From the NCBI GenBank assembly GCA_016808115.1, contig JAEQBH010001379.1:186001-250000 (forward strand): a stretch of 64,000 nt of DNA, read 5' to 3'. Each line of letters starts with the position of its first letter. The first letter of the stretch is position 1. The notes beneath the pieces are model-generated. The model saw only the letters and a program-made list of their open reading frames with translations. It did no database searches and had not been told where the DNA came from. The translations under genes and the position numbers were made by a program. Below are positions 46,709 to 58,569 of the stretch, one piece after another. The stretch is from Tetrastigma voinierianum. Lineage: Eukaryota; Streptophyta; Magnoliopsida; Vitales; Vitaceae.

Positions 46709-48654
46709 TTTATCGCGTCCCCGTCAGAGCCGAGATAGGCGGATCGAGCCATCTGGCGCGAGACCTATCTTTGGGACTCATTGACCTGTTCTTTCGAGCG
46801 ACTTTGCTTTTGCACATGATTTTTCTATTTAATTTACGTAATAACGAAAGTCATTTCATATATAAAAGAACTACCTTTGGGGTGGTGTCCCTCGACATCT
46901 ATATACATATCTTTTGGAGTCCAGCTACTTGATACATGTACATTTTTTTGTTTCTAAAACATCAAAGATGCGAGACGATCGCGGTGAAGCACCTATCTGG
47001 CTGGCTGCTTCTGGCGTGTGGGATGTCCTATCTTATCCTTGTCTTGAAACCTGTACTACCACGGATTGAACACGTGCCTAAGCTTTAAACTTAATTTCCT
47101 ATAGTACTTGAATCCTGGCTGCTCCTTATGCATATAACTTTATATTACTTATCATGCATTACTATCACATGTCACATGTTCTCTGTCTTTGACATATCTC
47201 CCCATCATACTTTCTTTGTATTCTAGTGCTTTGTGTCTTTACTTATCTCTGTCGTTCTTAGCACATATGCATTTCTATCATGTGTTCATATTACATATCT
47301 ATTATGCATGTCATATTCTTATTCATATATTTCTTTCATGGTTATATACTATATACCATTTGTTGAGTCTCTATTTTTTATATCTTTGTTTTCATATCTG
47401 TGATCCCCATTATGCGATTTAACAATTTAAAACCTTCAAGTATTATGGATGATTAATATAAATACGATACATATGTGAACATATACAATTAGTCATGGTT
47501 CATTGATCATCCCAAAAATACACTTTCATTTTCAATATTTACTTGATCTCAAATAATTTCCAATTATGTTCGCGAATCAGTTAGTTCTTCTTGATTCGAT
47601 TCAGTTGTGCGAGATCCAATTCGAGTTATACAATCAATTCGAGTTATGCCCATACTTGAATTTAACCCATGTCTTCGATATAGGATATCGGAGTCAAATG
47701 CAGTCCTATACAATTTGCGGTAGGTATCGAATGGTTTTATAACACGATGCAGTCCCTGGGGTGTGGTTATAAACGTCCAATAGTGAAACGCTACGTGCGG
47801 TCCAGCGGGGCTGCTGATCGGGTGACACATCAATAGTTCGCGATCTTGCTATTTATTTTATTGGTATACCAATCTATCATAATAAATCGCGGTTAACATT
47901 CTATTAAGGGCGTTCAAATCCTTTATAGCAAATATAGTACAATATATGCGCTTGTATAAATAGTTTATTTTAATAATCATGCAATTTTATGTACAAACAT
48001 TTCACAATCACTTTTCTCAAATCAATTAAATCAATTCATTATGCTTTTAGAACAATCATGTACAAAAACTTGAAAGCAGGAATATGAGTAAAACAGAACA
48101 AGCCATTCCTTAGTTTCGGTTTAAATCACATTATGCAATTATACCATCATTTCTTTTAAATCTATATTCGTTCTCATACGCGGCTTCATATTGTAGCTAT
48201 CATATTTCTACATAATACATATATTCCTATAGTTTTATCATGCACGCGTTACTCATTCTTATATTCATATATGTATCATTCGTGTGCGATGCCATTCACA
48301 TTAACATCTTATATCTTATTAACTTATATCTTCATGTGCTGTTATCACTATCGTATCTTGCCAGCGCTATCATATACGTTTCTATACTTATGTTTTACTT
48401 GTGTTTATCAAACTATTCTATCTCCTTAGGGTGCGAAGCAACGATCATATATCTTTGTCATTCAATATCCGGTCTTAGAGGCAGTCATACAATTATACGT
48501 TTTCTCTGAACTTATCCTTTTATTATTTTCTTCTATATTCCTTTACATATCAAATCTACTTATGTTATTAGATCACTTATTTCATATACGCTACTTGTTT
48601 TTTCTTGTTCTGGACTAATATGAGTTCCACTTTTATCATATTATATATGGCTGT

Positions 48655-49540
48655 ATTCTTGACTCAATGGGCTTTCCATAGAGTCTAAGAACACGAATCG
48701 GAGTTCGGACAGGAGATACTTGACCTTAGAAGTTCTGGAGGTCTGCATAGTGAACCTAGAGCGAATTTAGTGACGAGCTAGGCTGACCTCAGTAAGCTTG
48801 GTCTCTCACCTCATTCCAAACATCTTCTATCCTCTAAGGCATATCAATGCAATTCTTGACTCAATGGGATTTCCATAGAGTCTAAGAACACTAATCGGAG
48901 TTCAAGCAGAGGAATGTGACCTTAAGTTGGGGTCAGCGTAATCAAATCTGAGCCGGACGAGGCTGCCTTTGAAGTGACGAGCTCATTTAACACCTTAGTC
49001 TGACAATTATTATCTCCCTCAGGAATGGATGGATTCTTGACTCAATGGGCTTTCCATAGGGTCCAGAACACCAAATCGGAGTTCGGACCGAAGGAGTTAT
49101 GACCTTCGAGTTGGAGGTCAAGCCTTGATCAAATCTGGCCCGGACGAGCTGCACTGAAGTGACAGGCTCATTTTAACACCTTGAGTCTGACGTTTAATAT
49201 CTCCCTCCAGGCATATGGATGGATTCTAGCGGCTCAATGGGCTTTCATAGAGTCCGAGAACGCGAATCAGGCTTCCGGACGGAGGAGTTATGACCTTCAG
49301 TTGGAGGTCAAACGCGGTCAGTCTTGACGAGCTGACTTGAGCGACAGGCTACACTGAAGTGACGAAGCTCAGTTTGACACTTGCTGGTCTGACATTTAAT
49401 ATCTCCCTCAGGAATATGGATGGATTCTTGACTCAATGGGCTTCCACCAAATTCAAGAACACCGAATCGGAGCTCAAGCGAAGGAGATATGGCCTTCCGG
49501 TTGGAAATTAAATCTGCGGCCCAGGTCTTGACAACGGCCC
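48655..49540. repeat. ~195-bp tandem repeat in LTR A, five copies
   Basis: Units start with ATTCTTGACTCAATGGG or a variant at 48655, 48852, 49033, 49223 and 49434 (spacings 197, 181, 190, 211). Each then has CATAGAGTC, AATCGGAGTTC, TATGACCTT and a TCTCCCTCAGG-type end. Not coding. Confidence 0.9.
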
Positions 49541-49870
49541 AGCGCCGACGATCTTGTTCGCGACGACCCTATTGGACGACCCCGCATCCCTTGTTCGCTG
49601 TGGCCGCTTGTTTGGCGACCTGCCGTGACGTTATTATGGCCGCTGGCGACGCCGTCGTGTTGGGCGCCACTTTGTTCATTGACGAACCCTTGTTTGACGA
49701 CCCCTCGTCCCTTTGTTCCGCAGCGACCCCTTGTTTGGCGACCCCTCGTCAGCGTTGGGCGACCCGCGTTCATTGGCGACCGCTTGTTTGTGACCCCTCG
49801 TCCCTTTGTTCCTTGTGACCTGTTTAGCTGACCCGCTTGGCGACCTCCCGGTTTTGTGACCTCGCCATTT
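49541..49870. repeat. GACGACC-rich short repeat block in LTR A
   Basis: The GC-rich stretch contains many irregular copies of TTGTTTGGCGACC and CTCGTCCCTTTGTTC. The counterpart in LTR B is at about 54720-55140. Confidence 0.7.
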
Positions 49871-50806
49871 AGTATTGAATTAAAGACATAACTTGGTCTA
49901 CATGAGTCAATTAAAAATTTAAAGCCTAACATCAAGTTCATTGATGTGGCTACAATTCAAGAAGGACTTACTTCCAAATTCCCTTTTCTTCTGACCTAAA
50001 AACTCGTTCTAAGATACGGCTACTGCATATGATCGACAATAGGGAATTTTTGGGTTCAACTTGCAACTAGACCCTTCTCCTTACACATATTTTGGAATAT
50101 AAGCTCTTCTTAACTCCAACCCTATAAGAAATGAGTTTGAGAGCTTCAAACCCAAACCATACACAAAACAAAGGGTTTTAAACCATGTATCTAAACGTTC
50201 TAGACCAAATCTAGATTTCCATACTCCCATAGTTTTCAAACAAAACTATATTCATAGTTCCATACAAATACCCATATTTAGTAATTCCATACCACCCAAG
50301 ACATGTGTATTCATACAAATATTCACAGTTCCATACCTGTGATCTTCTCTCTCCTTTTTCCTTCTTTTCTTTTCTCTTCTTCTTCTTCTTCCGTTTTTGC
50401 TCTCTTCTCTCTCTAAGACCAAAATGAGATATTTATTTTTCTTACTCACTTGTTGATGCTATCCTTTACATTTCACTTTCCAAGGAGGAAACTTCCTCCT
50501 CTTTCCTTTAAACCACTTGTCTCTTCCACAATTTTCTTCCTTATTTTATTCTAATATCTTTCTTTATTGCCTTTGGTCCTCCTTTAGGTTTTATTCTCTA
50601 TCGATTTATCAAAATCCTACTTTGACATATGAACTTATTATATTATGACCCTTGGGTCATGAATTGTAGATCTAGTAATTTACCCCTTAATTGTTGTATT
50701 AATTCCAAGTTATTGCTTATTTTATTCGGATAAATATACTTTACTTTTTATTATACCACTAAGCATGTCATGCTTAGGGTATATTTGGCGGAGATATTCT
50801 ATTTCA

Positions 50807-50814
50807 CCCTCCTT
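50807..50814 (-). other. Gypsy 3 polypurine tract
   Basis: The minus strand reads AAGGAGGG directly before LTR A. The neighbouring plus-strand TTTCGTCCTCGAAATT is a familiar feature at this place in plant gypsy elements. Confidence 0.65.
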
Positions 50815-51084
50815 ATAAGAATTTCGTCCTCGAAATTCATACTCTATCATTTGCATGTGTTATGTCAAATCATTTCTTTTCATGTCTTTTATATTTTCTT
50901 TTCATTTCTAGTTTTATATGTTGTGTCTATACTCTCCATTATCATCTATACATGCATCTCAATTATTAAATAGAATACATACTAGCAATCACATACGGGC
51001 ATCACAGCCTCCGAACTGCATAGCATAAGATCGTGCTGGCGCTATAGGTGCTGGATGATCCACTGTCTCTGACGTTGGACCTCC

Positions 51085-51480
51085 ATGTCCTATGTGCTGA
51101 TTCGGACCACCTCGACCCGATTCGAAGGTGTGCAAGCCGATCTTCCCTCATTTACTTCCTTGCGGATTTATCTTAACTCTGGATTCTCTTGGACAGTTTG
51201 CCATGAAATGATCTATACTCCCACATCTGAAGCACCCTCCTGTCCACACTCTACAAACACCCAGATGCCGTCTATGGCAATGAGGGCACTCCAGGTTCTT
51301 TCCTTGTCCTGTGGACATGTCTCTCCAAGAACTAGGTGTTACATTTTGCCTTATTTTCTTTGTAGCTGAACCATGAGATGGCTCGGCTTGATACTCTCTA
51401 GCTCTTTTACCCTTAACAACCGAGATCTTTCTTGGTTCTTATTTGAGACGTTCCTACTTTCCATGGCATCTTGCCAATTG
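51085..51480 (-). pseudogene. Gypsy 3 gag fragment with CCHC zinc knuckle
   Basis: The minus strand reads CHRRHLGVCRVW and then CFRCGSIDHFMANCPRE (51185-51280). The second block is a complete Cx2Cx4Hx4C knuckle, an RNA-binding module of gypsy nucleocapsid. The paired C-H-x-H-P/L-GxC block ahead of it is the usual layout in chromovirus-type gag. No long frame surrounds it. Confidence 0.8.
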
Positions 51481-51835
51481 ACAAAGCGTCACTGGCTGCC
51501 AAAGTGATCGCGGTACTATATATTTCTTGATAGACTCATGCGATCCGTCAATATCCCAGCGTGTCTTGTGCTATTCCAGCGAGGCTTCATTTTGGCTTAA
51601 TTTGATCGACCCTCACTTCTAATAGATTAGAAGGATCGGAAGCTGGTAACCCTTGTTCAGTGGGGTTAACGCTTTCCATGACTATTGACTAGATTCGAAA
51701 GGCGATCATCTATACAAAACACAAGGACATCCACATCGAGAGGGCCCGAAACTTTTCTATACGTATGTAATTCTATCTTATATCTTATACTCTATCTAGA
51801 TTAAGCTGACATGGCTCTTCGAAACGCCTAAACTA

Positions 51836-51847
51836 AGCTCGATACCA
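51836..51847 (-). other. Gypsy 3 primer-binding site
   Basis: The minus strand reads TGGTATCGAGCT, close to the initiator tRNA-Met primer site TGGTATCAGAGC, six bases inside LTR B. Confidence 0.65.
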
Positions 51848-52740
51848 CTAACTTGTATCACGTCCCAGATCCAAACCGAGATGTGGATCGAACGAGAATG
51901 CGAAGTGGCGAGACTATATCTTTTGGGACTCATTGGCTGTTCTTTCTCGAGTGAACTTGTACCTGTAGTTATCTGAGCAATTTGTAATAACAAAAATCAT
52001 TTTCATATATAAAATTTACCACCCGGAATTGGTGTCCCTGACATCTATATACATATCTTTAGGTCCAGCTTCTTGATACATGTACATTTTTTGTTTCTCG
52101 AAACGCCGAATCGCGGAAGTAGTCACGGTGACACCTATCTACGGCGGCTGCTCTGCGTGTGGGATGTCCTATCTTCTATCCTTGTCTTCCGGCACGTACC
52201 TACACGGATTGAACACAGGTGCTAAACTGCGCTTAGTGGGAACATAGAATGAATGACCACCTATGGTAGCGAATCCTAAGCTTATACATATGCATATAAC
52301 TTTATATTACTTATCATCTTTACATTACTATCACATGTCACATGTTCTCTGTCTTTGACATATCTCCTATCTATACTTTTACTGTATTCTAGTGCTTTGT
52401 CATCTTTTACTTATCTCTATCGTTCTTAGCATATGCATTTCTATCATGTGTTCATATTACATATCCTATTATGTGCATGTCATATTCTTATTCATATATT
52501 TCTTTCATGGTTATATACTATATACCATTTGTTGGTCTCTATTTTTATGTACTGTTTTCATATACTGTGATCCTATTATGCAATTTAACAATTCAAAACC
52601 TTCAAATCATTATGGATGATTAATATAAATACGATACATATACTTGTTTTATATACAATTAGTCATGGTTCATTGATCATCCCAAAAATACACTTTCATT
52701 TTCAATATTTCGCGATCTCAAATAATTTCAATTATGCTCA

Positions 52741-52815
52741 CAAATCCAGTTCAGTTCTGCAATTCAATTCAGTTGTGCAGATCAATTCAGTTATGCAAAT
52801 CAATTCAGTTATGCC
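52741..52815. repeat. CAATTCAGTTATGC-type short tandem repeat in LTR B
   Basis: Four to five copies of a 16-18 bp unit (variants of CAATTCAGTTATGCAAAT). The matching site in LTR A (47585-47650) is degraded. Confidence 0.75.
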
Positions 52816-53838
52816 GCCAATTTTAGCCCATGTCTTCGATACTCTACGAGGATATCGAGTCACCCGACACGGTCCCTGCTACGAATTTGCGGTAGGTATC
52901 AAATGGTTTTATAACACGATACGGTCCCTACAGGGCGCTGACTAGTTATAAACAATCAAATAGTGAACACTACCGTCACGGTCAGCGAGTGGCGAGTCGG
53001 TGTTACATCAATAGTTCCTTGATGCTGTGGCTTGACCCTATTGGTATGCCAATCTATCCTTAATGCGAAATAAACGGTTAACATTCTATTAAGGGCGTTC
53101 AAATCCTTTATAGCGAAATACAGTACAATATATGCGCTTGTATAAATAGTTTATTACCTTAATCGTACGAATTTTTATATCTGACATTTCAATCACTTTT
53201 CTCAAATCAATTAAATCAATTCATTATGCTTTTAGAACAATCATGCAAAAACTTGAAACGAGGAATATGAGTAAGTAGAACAAACCCATTCCTTAGTTTC
53301 GGTTTAAATCACATTATGCAATTTATACCATCATTTTCTTTAAATCTATATTCGTTTCTCATATACGCCTTGGCTTCATATTGGCTATCATGTTTCTCTA
53401 TAATACATATATTCCTATAGTTTTATCATGCACGCATTTACTCATTCTTATATTCATATATGCTTATCATTCGTGTACGATGCCCATTCACAGTAACATC
53501 TTATATCTTATTAACTTATATCTTCATGTCTTTATTATACTATCATATCTTATGACATATACCTATACATTTCTATACTTATGCGTTTTACTTGTGTTTT
53601 ATCAAACTATTCTATCTCATAGTGCGAAACAACGATCATATATGTCTTGTCATTCAATATCCGATTCTTGGCAGTCATACAATTATCGTTTTCTCTGAAC
53701 TTATCATTTTATTTATTTTCTTCTATATTCCTTTACATATAAATCTACTTATGTTATTAATTATTGTTCATATAACTACTTGTTTTTCTTATTTCTGGAC
53801 CTAATATAGGTTCCACTTTTATCATATTATATGGCTGT

Positions 53839-54720
53839 ATTCTTGACTCAATGGGCTTTCCATAGAGTCTAAGAACACCCGAATTGGAGTTCGGACGAAG
53901 GAGATATGACCTTCCGAAGTTGGAGGTCATGCATAGTGAACCTAGACGGTGACTGGGCGTGAGCTGAGCTGACCTCAGTGGCTTTGGTCTCTCACCTCAT
54001 TCAAACATCTTTATCCTCCTAAGACATATCAATGTATTCTTGACTCAATGGGATTTCCATAGAGTCAAAGAACACCAAATCGGATTCAAGCGAAGGGAGA
54101 TATGACATACGAGAGTTGGAAGTCGGCGTAATCAAATCCTGAACGGACAGGCTGCACTGGTGACGAGCTCATTTTTAACACCTTGGTCTGACAATTATTA
54201 TCTCCCTCAGGAATGGATGGATTCTTGACTCAATGGAGCTTTCCGCAGAGTCCAGAACGCAAATCGGAGTTCGGACGAAGGAGTTATGACCTTCCAGTTG
54301 GAGGTCAAGCGCGATCAAATCCTGAGCTGGACAGGCTGCTGGTGACGAGCTCATTTTAACACCTTGGTCTGACATTTAATATCTCCCTCAGGCATATGGA
54401 TGGATTCTTGACTCAATGGGCTTTCCATAGAGTCCAAGAACACCGAATCAGAGCTCGGACGGAGGAGTTATGACCTTCCGGGCCGAGGTCAAACGCAAAT
54501 GGGCCTTGACGAGCTGGACTTGAACCGACGAGCTACACCCGAAGTGATCGAGCTTCCGGTTTGACGCCTTGGTCTGATGATTTTTGATTCCCTGCGCAGA
54601 TGGCGTGATGGCTCTGACCACGGGGCTTCATAGAGTCCAAGAACACCCAAATCGGAGCTCAAACGAAGGAGATAGCTATGACCTTCCGGCCGAGGTCAGC
54701 GCGCAGCCGCTCTTGACGAG
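53839..54720. repeat. ~195-bp tandem repeat in LTR B, five copies
   Basis: Units start at 53839, 54036, 54221, 54414 and about 54608 (spacings 197, 185, 193, about 194). The same unit and copy number as in LTR A support the two being LTRs of one insertion. Confidence 0.9.
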
Positions 54721-55140
54721 CCGGGCCATCGCTGGGCGACATCACGCTCACCGACGAATTCTATCGATCTACCCTCGTCCACCGCTCACTGATTAATTTC
54801 TTGTTTGACGGCACTTTCGCCCATTGTTACCAGATCATCGTTTCATTTGAGCGATTCTTGCCACGGAATTCCTCGCCTGTCGCTTCACCGACGCACTCTT
54901 GCTTCCGACGCACTTCTCGCCCATTTGCCGGACGACCACCGCTCATTGACGCAATTCCTTGCTTCGACGCACTTCGGCCCAATCGCTCACTGACGCACTC
55001 TGTTGACGACCGCCATCGCGTTGGACGTCACTTGTCGCACTTACCTCTTGAGCGATCACCGCCCACGTTTCACCGATTCCACTTCTTTGTTTCTGACGGC
55101 ATTCTCGCTTGACGACCCGGTTTGACGACCTCGCCCATTT
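54721..55140. repeat. GACGACC/TGACGCA-rich short repeat block in LTR B
   Basis: Irregular copies of TTCGCTTGACGACC, CACTGACGCA and relatives, the counterpart of 49541-49870. Confidence 0.65.
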
Positions 55141-56053
55141 GACTGTTCAGAGTAAAAAGACTCATAACTTGGTCTACAGAGTCCGAATTGTTCAAAAGCC
55201 TAACATCGTCTATTGATGTGGCTACAATTTCCAAGAAGGACTTACTTCCAAATTCCTTTCTTCACCTAAAACTCGTTCTAAGATACGGCTACGTATTAGT
55301 GATTCACAATAGGGAATTCTTCTCGGTCCAACTGCAATCACCTTTCTACACAGATTTTGAGCCTTAAAGCTCTTCTTAACTCAACCCTATAAGAAATGAG
55401 TTTGGGAGCTTCCAAACCAAAAACCATACACAAAACAAGCGGTTTAAACATGTATTCAAACGTCGACCAAATCTAGTATTCCATACTCCCATAGTGTTTT
55501 CAAACAAAACTATATTCATAGTTCCATGCAAATGTCTTCATGAGGCTTATAATTCATGTCACTCCAAGACATGTGTATTCATACAAATATATTCACAGCT
55601 CCATACCGTGATCTTCTCTCTCCTTTTTTCCTTTCTTTTTTCTCTTTCTTTCTTTCTTCTTCCTGCTTTTGCTCTCTTCTCTCTCTAAGACCAGAAAAGA
55701 GATATTTATTTTTTTCTCTCTTTCTCCTTATTTATCTTATCCCCTTTTATTTCACTTTCAAGGAGGAAACTTCCTCCCTTTTCCTTTCCTTTTTCAAACC
55801 ACTTGTCTTTCCACAATTTTCTTCCTATTTTATTCTAATATCTTCTTTATTACTCTTTTGGTCCTCCTTTCTTCAGCTTTTATTCTCTATCCAATTTATC
55901 AAAATCCTACTTTGACATATGAACTTGTTATATTATGACCCTTGGGTCATGAATTGTACTTAGTAATTTACCCTTAATTGTTGGGATGACCCAAGTTATT
56001 GCTTATTTTATTCTGATAAATATGTTTTTACTTTATTATACCCTAAACATGTC

Positions 56054-57720
56054 CGAAAAACCGCAGGTGGAGAGCTGTGTGTTACACAACCTTCTCCAAC
56101 CTTATTTCGTGCATCCCAACGATCTCGTCTCCGTTTGAGAATCCCGCACAACCACACCAAGAGGAAAAGGTTAGGAGAAGCCAAGTTCAATGAGTCGCCT
56201 AAACGTAAAAGAAGATTATCGCGTGAGTTTAGGAACTGCAAACATCGGAAACGTATAAGGCCGGTGTGTGAGACATTACCAAGAAGAGAGTAGATATGTA
56301 TAAAGAGAACAATTTGCAAGGGGCATATGGTAGGGAGAGAAGTAGAAGTGTGTGAAGGTACAACATCAAAGAGATAAGCTCACATGATTTGAAAACAAGA
56401 AAATCAAGAAGTCATGTAGGAGAAGTACCTGATATCAGAAAGAGCGTTGTTGGATTTAATCTAGAAGATGAAGAGAACCCGATTAACTGAATATCCTATA
56501 GATCCGCTTATAGAGAGACGAGGCGTGATCAGACTTGGAACGGGAGTCCATAGTCGATAATCCACCGGGCCAAAGCGCCAGTTGTTCTAAAGAATACTGA
56601 CGAAAGTGAACATGCTTTCAACAAAAATGACCTTGTTCTTACATATTAAACTACGTATAGAGAAGGTTAGACTCTCTATTTTTATGTCGTCCCACATTAT
56701 TCCTTGCCTCAGCGTATAGGTGAACCAACGTAGTGAAAAACAGAGTAACAAGCCTTCTGGTGGAACAAATGGGCCGGAGTAGCAAGAACCATGGTCTAGA
56801 TAGAAATGGTTCATTCAAGATGAGTTCCGATGACAACAATCATGGAATAGTTTGAGATACCTTGTACAGGGCATAAAGATCTCATGGAATATAGACTTAG
56901 AAGGATTCAAACTATCACGAAGCCCCATTAAAAATCGAAACAATCGCCCTGTCAGATTGAACATAAACCACTCGTGTCGCCGAATTGGAGAGAATTGGTT
57001 TAGATGCACTAATTGATCCCAAATAGATTTCTCAAATACCAGGATAGATAGCGACGCCTCACCCGGTTCCCGACGACCGACATAAAGTTCACGGTGAGTC
57101 AGTTGTGAGGCACAATCTCTATCCAACGTACCAGGTGGCAAGTAAGTCCCAAACTTCTTTGGCAACATCAATGTTGCCAAACTCATCAACAATGGATGGA
57201 ATAGATGTATTACGAAACCAAGTGATGATCTGATGATTAGCACTTTCCCAATCCTCAATCGAAATGGCATAGGCATAATCACCTCTTGTCCACTTGCTCG
57301 AATAGACTACCGAGACATAAAAGCCACAATCTCATGCTATAGATAATCACGCGATATCAGAGACCACTGGACAAAATTATCTCCATTAAAAATAACATGA
57401 ATCGGACGAGAAATCTCATCACCTGGCATATCGAAATTTCGAATTGAAAAATAGATAGTAAAAATGGAATCAGGACGCGAAAATAAGTCAAAATGCACTT
57501 TGTCAAATTTTCGGTCAACGGTCAACTGCTTATGTGGCAAAGTCAACGGGTGCAGGTCAACGGGCAACGAGCATGGGCAAGGGAGGAAACAAGGATCAAC
57601 AGTGGTTTTCATTGGAAAAAACAAGTTATACCAAGGGCGTTCAGACGTCGTTTAAAAAAGATGCTATAAGGTGGCTGTAATGCCTAGACCATGAGAGTAG
57701 CTGAAAAAAAAAAATCAAAG
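56054..57720 (-). pseudogene. Copia 2 gag and protease side
   Basis: Near the right end the minus strand reads IHVIFNGDNFVQWSLISRDY (57337-57410), the opening of the plant copia gag domain (normally LNGxNYxxWS). At 56815-57282 another frame contains FRFLMGLRDSLNPSKS, the LMGLNDxY region of UBN2. The area 56054-56600 should hold the zinc knuckle and protease but is too broken for firm motifs. Confidence 0.75.
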
Positions 57721-57736
57721 AACCTTTCTGATACCA
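57721..57736 (-). other. Copia 2 primer-binding site
   Basis: The minus strand reads TGGTATCAGAAAGGTT immediately inside the LTR, matching the initiator tRNA-Met primer site TGGTATCAGA of copia elements. Confidence 0.8.
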
Positions 57737-57910
57737 TGAAGAAAGACTTTAGTATTTATATTAAAAAACTGTAAATTACAAGTACAAGAGGAGGTTTTAT
57801 ATAGGTTAGGCTATACAACTCTAAGAAAATATAAATTACAATCCTAAAGAAAATACAAATTATAATCCTAAAAAATTACAAAATAAATATAACAATATAA
57901 TAATCTAACC
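57737..57910 (-). repeat. Copia 2 5' LTR
   Basis: Direct repeat of 43835-44008 with the same length. It is bounded outside by GTGTG. Confidence 0.85.
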
Positions 57911-58075
57911 GTGTGAATGAAATAGCCAAAACATGGACATATCAGATACCAAAAACTTGTCAAGCATAACTCAAAAAAATAAAAATAAAAATAGAAAACT
58001 TGTCAAGCAAGGCTATGGAAACTTGTCAATGATGGCATAAACTAAGCAAAAAGTCAAGTAGTTCACATTGGTTGC

Positions 58076-58077
<2 letters not shown>

Positions 58078-58149
<72 letters not shown>
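58078..58149. repeat. (AT)n microsatellite
   Basis: About 72 bp of alternating AT with one GT interruption near 58111, located 215 bp upstream of the HMA gene start codon. Confidence 0.95.
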
Positions 58150-58154
<5 letters not shown>

Positions 58155-58362
58155 TAGCTGAACAAAAATAAATATAGCTATATGTATATAGCTTAGGATC
58201 CGTAGTCCATGCTACTAACGCTTTTTTTACGCGGTTCCATACTCCATCTTCCTGGAAATTGTGGTTGGCGACTTCCAGTCAATCCCGTATCATATTTATT
58301 GTCAAACATCTCTTTTATTTGTTCTCCACAACCCCTCCGATCCAGAGGTAGACCAAGTCAAT

Positions 58363-58569
58363 ATGAAGGTATTGTTCTTGATGTTTACAGTAGTAGCACT
58401 TTCGCATGTCTTTTTTCTGTATTATAATTTGACCATCAAACAAAGATAAAATTAAACCTATGTGCTATTCGATCTTATGGGGTTGTGCAGCAAAAGATGG
58501 TGATGAAGACTCAAATGAACTGCCAGAAATGCCGGAGCAAGGCACTTCAGATTGTTGCAGAAGGAGAAG
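58363..58569 (+). CDS. HMA-domain (HIPP-like) gene, exons 1 and 2 only
   Basis: Exon 1 (58363-58368) is ATGAAG, followed by a GT donor. Exon 2 (58491-58569) is preceded by TTGTGCAG and reads QKMVMKTQMNCQKCRSKALQ and then IVAEGEG, ending at a GT donor. The intact MNCQKC is the MxCxxC metal-binding loop of the heavy-metal-associated domain. Gene layout and intron phases equal those of the HIPP gene at 30854-31596. Exon 3 is not in the window, because intron 2 is occupied by Copia 3 from about 58857 onward. The gene may be broken or may use a very long intron, and only sequence to the right can tell. By analogy with the paralogue its product would be a small cytoplasmic or membrane-tethered metal-binding protein of the HIPP class. 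Confidence 0.75.

Larger units (their letters stand above)
46709..50806 (-). repeat. Gypsy 3 LTR A (3' LTR)
   Basis: The LTR is about 4.1 kb. It opens TTTATCGCGTCCCC (degenerate TG start) and ends CTATTTCA before the polypurine tract. It contains the 195-bp repeat array (48655-49540), a GACGACC-rich GC block (49540-49860) and a pyrimidine-rich stretch (50340-50420). Confidence 0.85.
46709..56053 (-). mobile_element. Gypsy 3: gag-only element with 4.1-kb LTRs, inserted in Copia 2
   Basis: Two long direct repeats (LTR A 46709-50806, LTR B 51854-56053) enclose only about 1.05 kb of internal DNA. A polypurine tract follows LTR A and a primer-binding-site complement precedes LTR B, giving minus orientation. 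The internal part holds a gag zinc-knuckle region and no protease, reverse transcriptase or integrase, so the element is a large non-autonomous derivative (LARD-like) or has suffered an internal deletion. About 45 bases at the outer end of LTR B are missing, and no target duplication is visible. Confidence 0.85.
51854..56053 (-). repeat. Gypsy 3 LTR B (5' LTR)
   Basis: It begins TGTATCACGTCCCAGATCC, as in many plant gypsy LTRs. It is colinear with LTR A and carries its own five-copy array, the GACGACC block and the pyrimidine stretch (55600-55700). It ends early at about 56053, where Copia 2 resumes. Confidence 0.85.
43835..57910 (-). mobile_element. Copia 2: Ty1/copia retrotransposon split by Gypsy 3
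   Basis: Two 174-bp LTRs (43835-44008 and 57737-57910) are flanked by the 5-bp target-site duplication GTGTG (43830-43834 and 57911-57915). A polypurine tract lies inside the left LTR and a primer-binding site inside the right LTR, so the element is on the minus strand. Gag lies at the right, integrase, reverse transcriptase and RNase H at the left, with Gypsy 3 (46709-56053) inserted between. Without the insertion the element is about 4.7 kb, normal for copia. Coding regions carry several frameshifts. Confidence 0.9.

Noticed and set aside
48655..49540. CRISPR-like or other regularly spaced array
   Set aside because: The whole ~195-bp unit is repeated, not short repeats with unique spacers, and it lies inside a plant LTR.
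49474..49941. A 155-residue Gly/Arg-rich protein on the minus strand
   Set aside because: It is a translation of the GACGACC-type short repeat block of LTR A. Its counterpart in LTR B is not open in the same frame.
3167..58569. A 27.5-kb segmental duplication explaining the three HMA pieces
   Set aside because: The DNA between the pieces consists of different transposons in different order. Only the gene parts match, so equal spacing appears to be coincidence.
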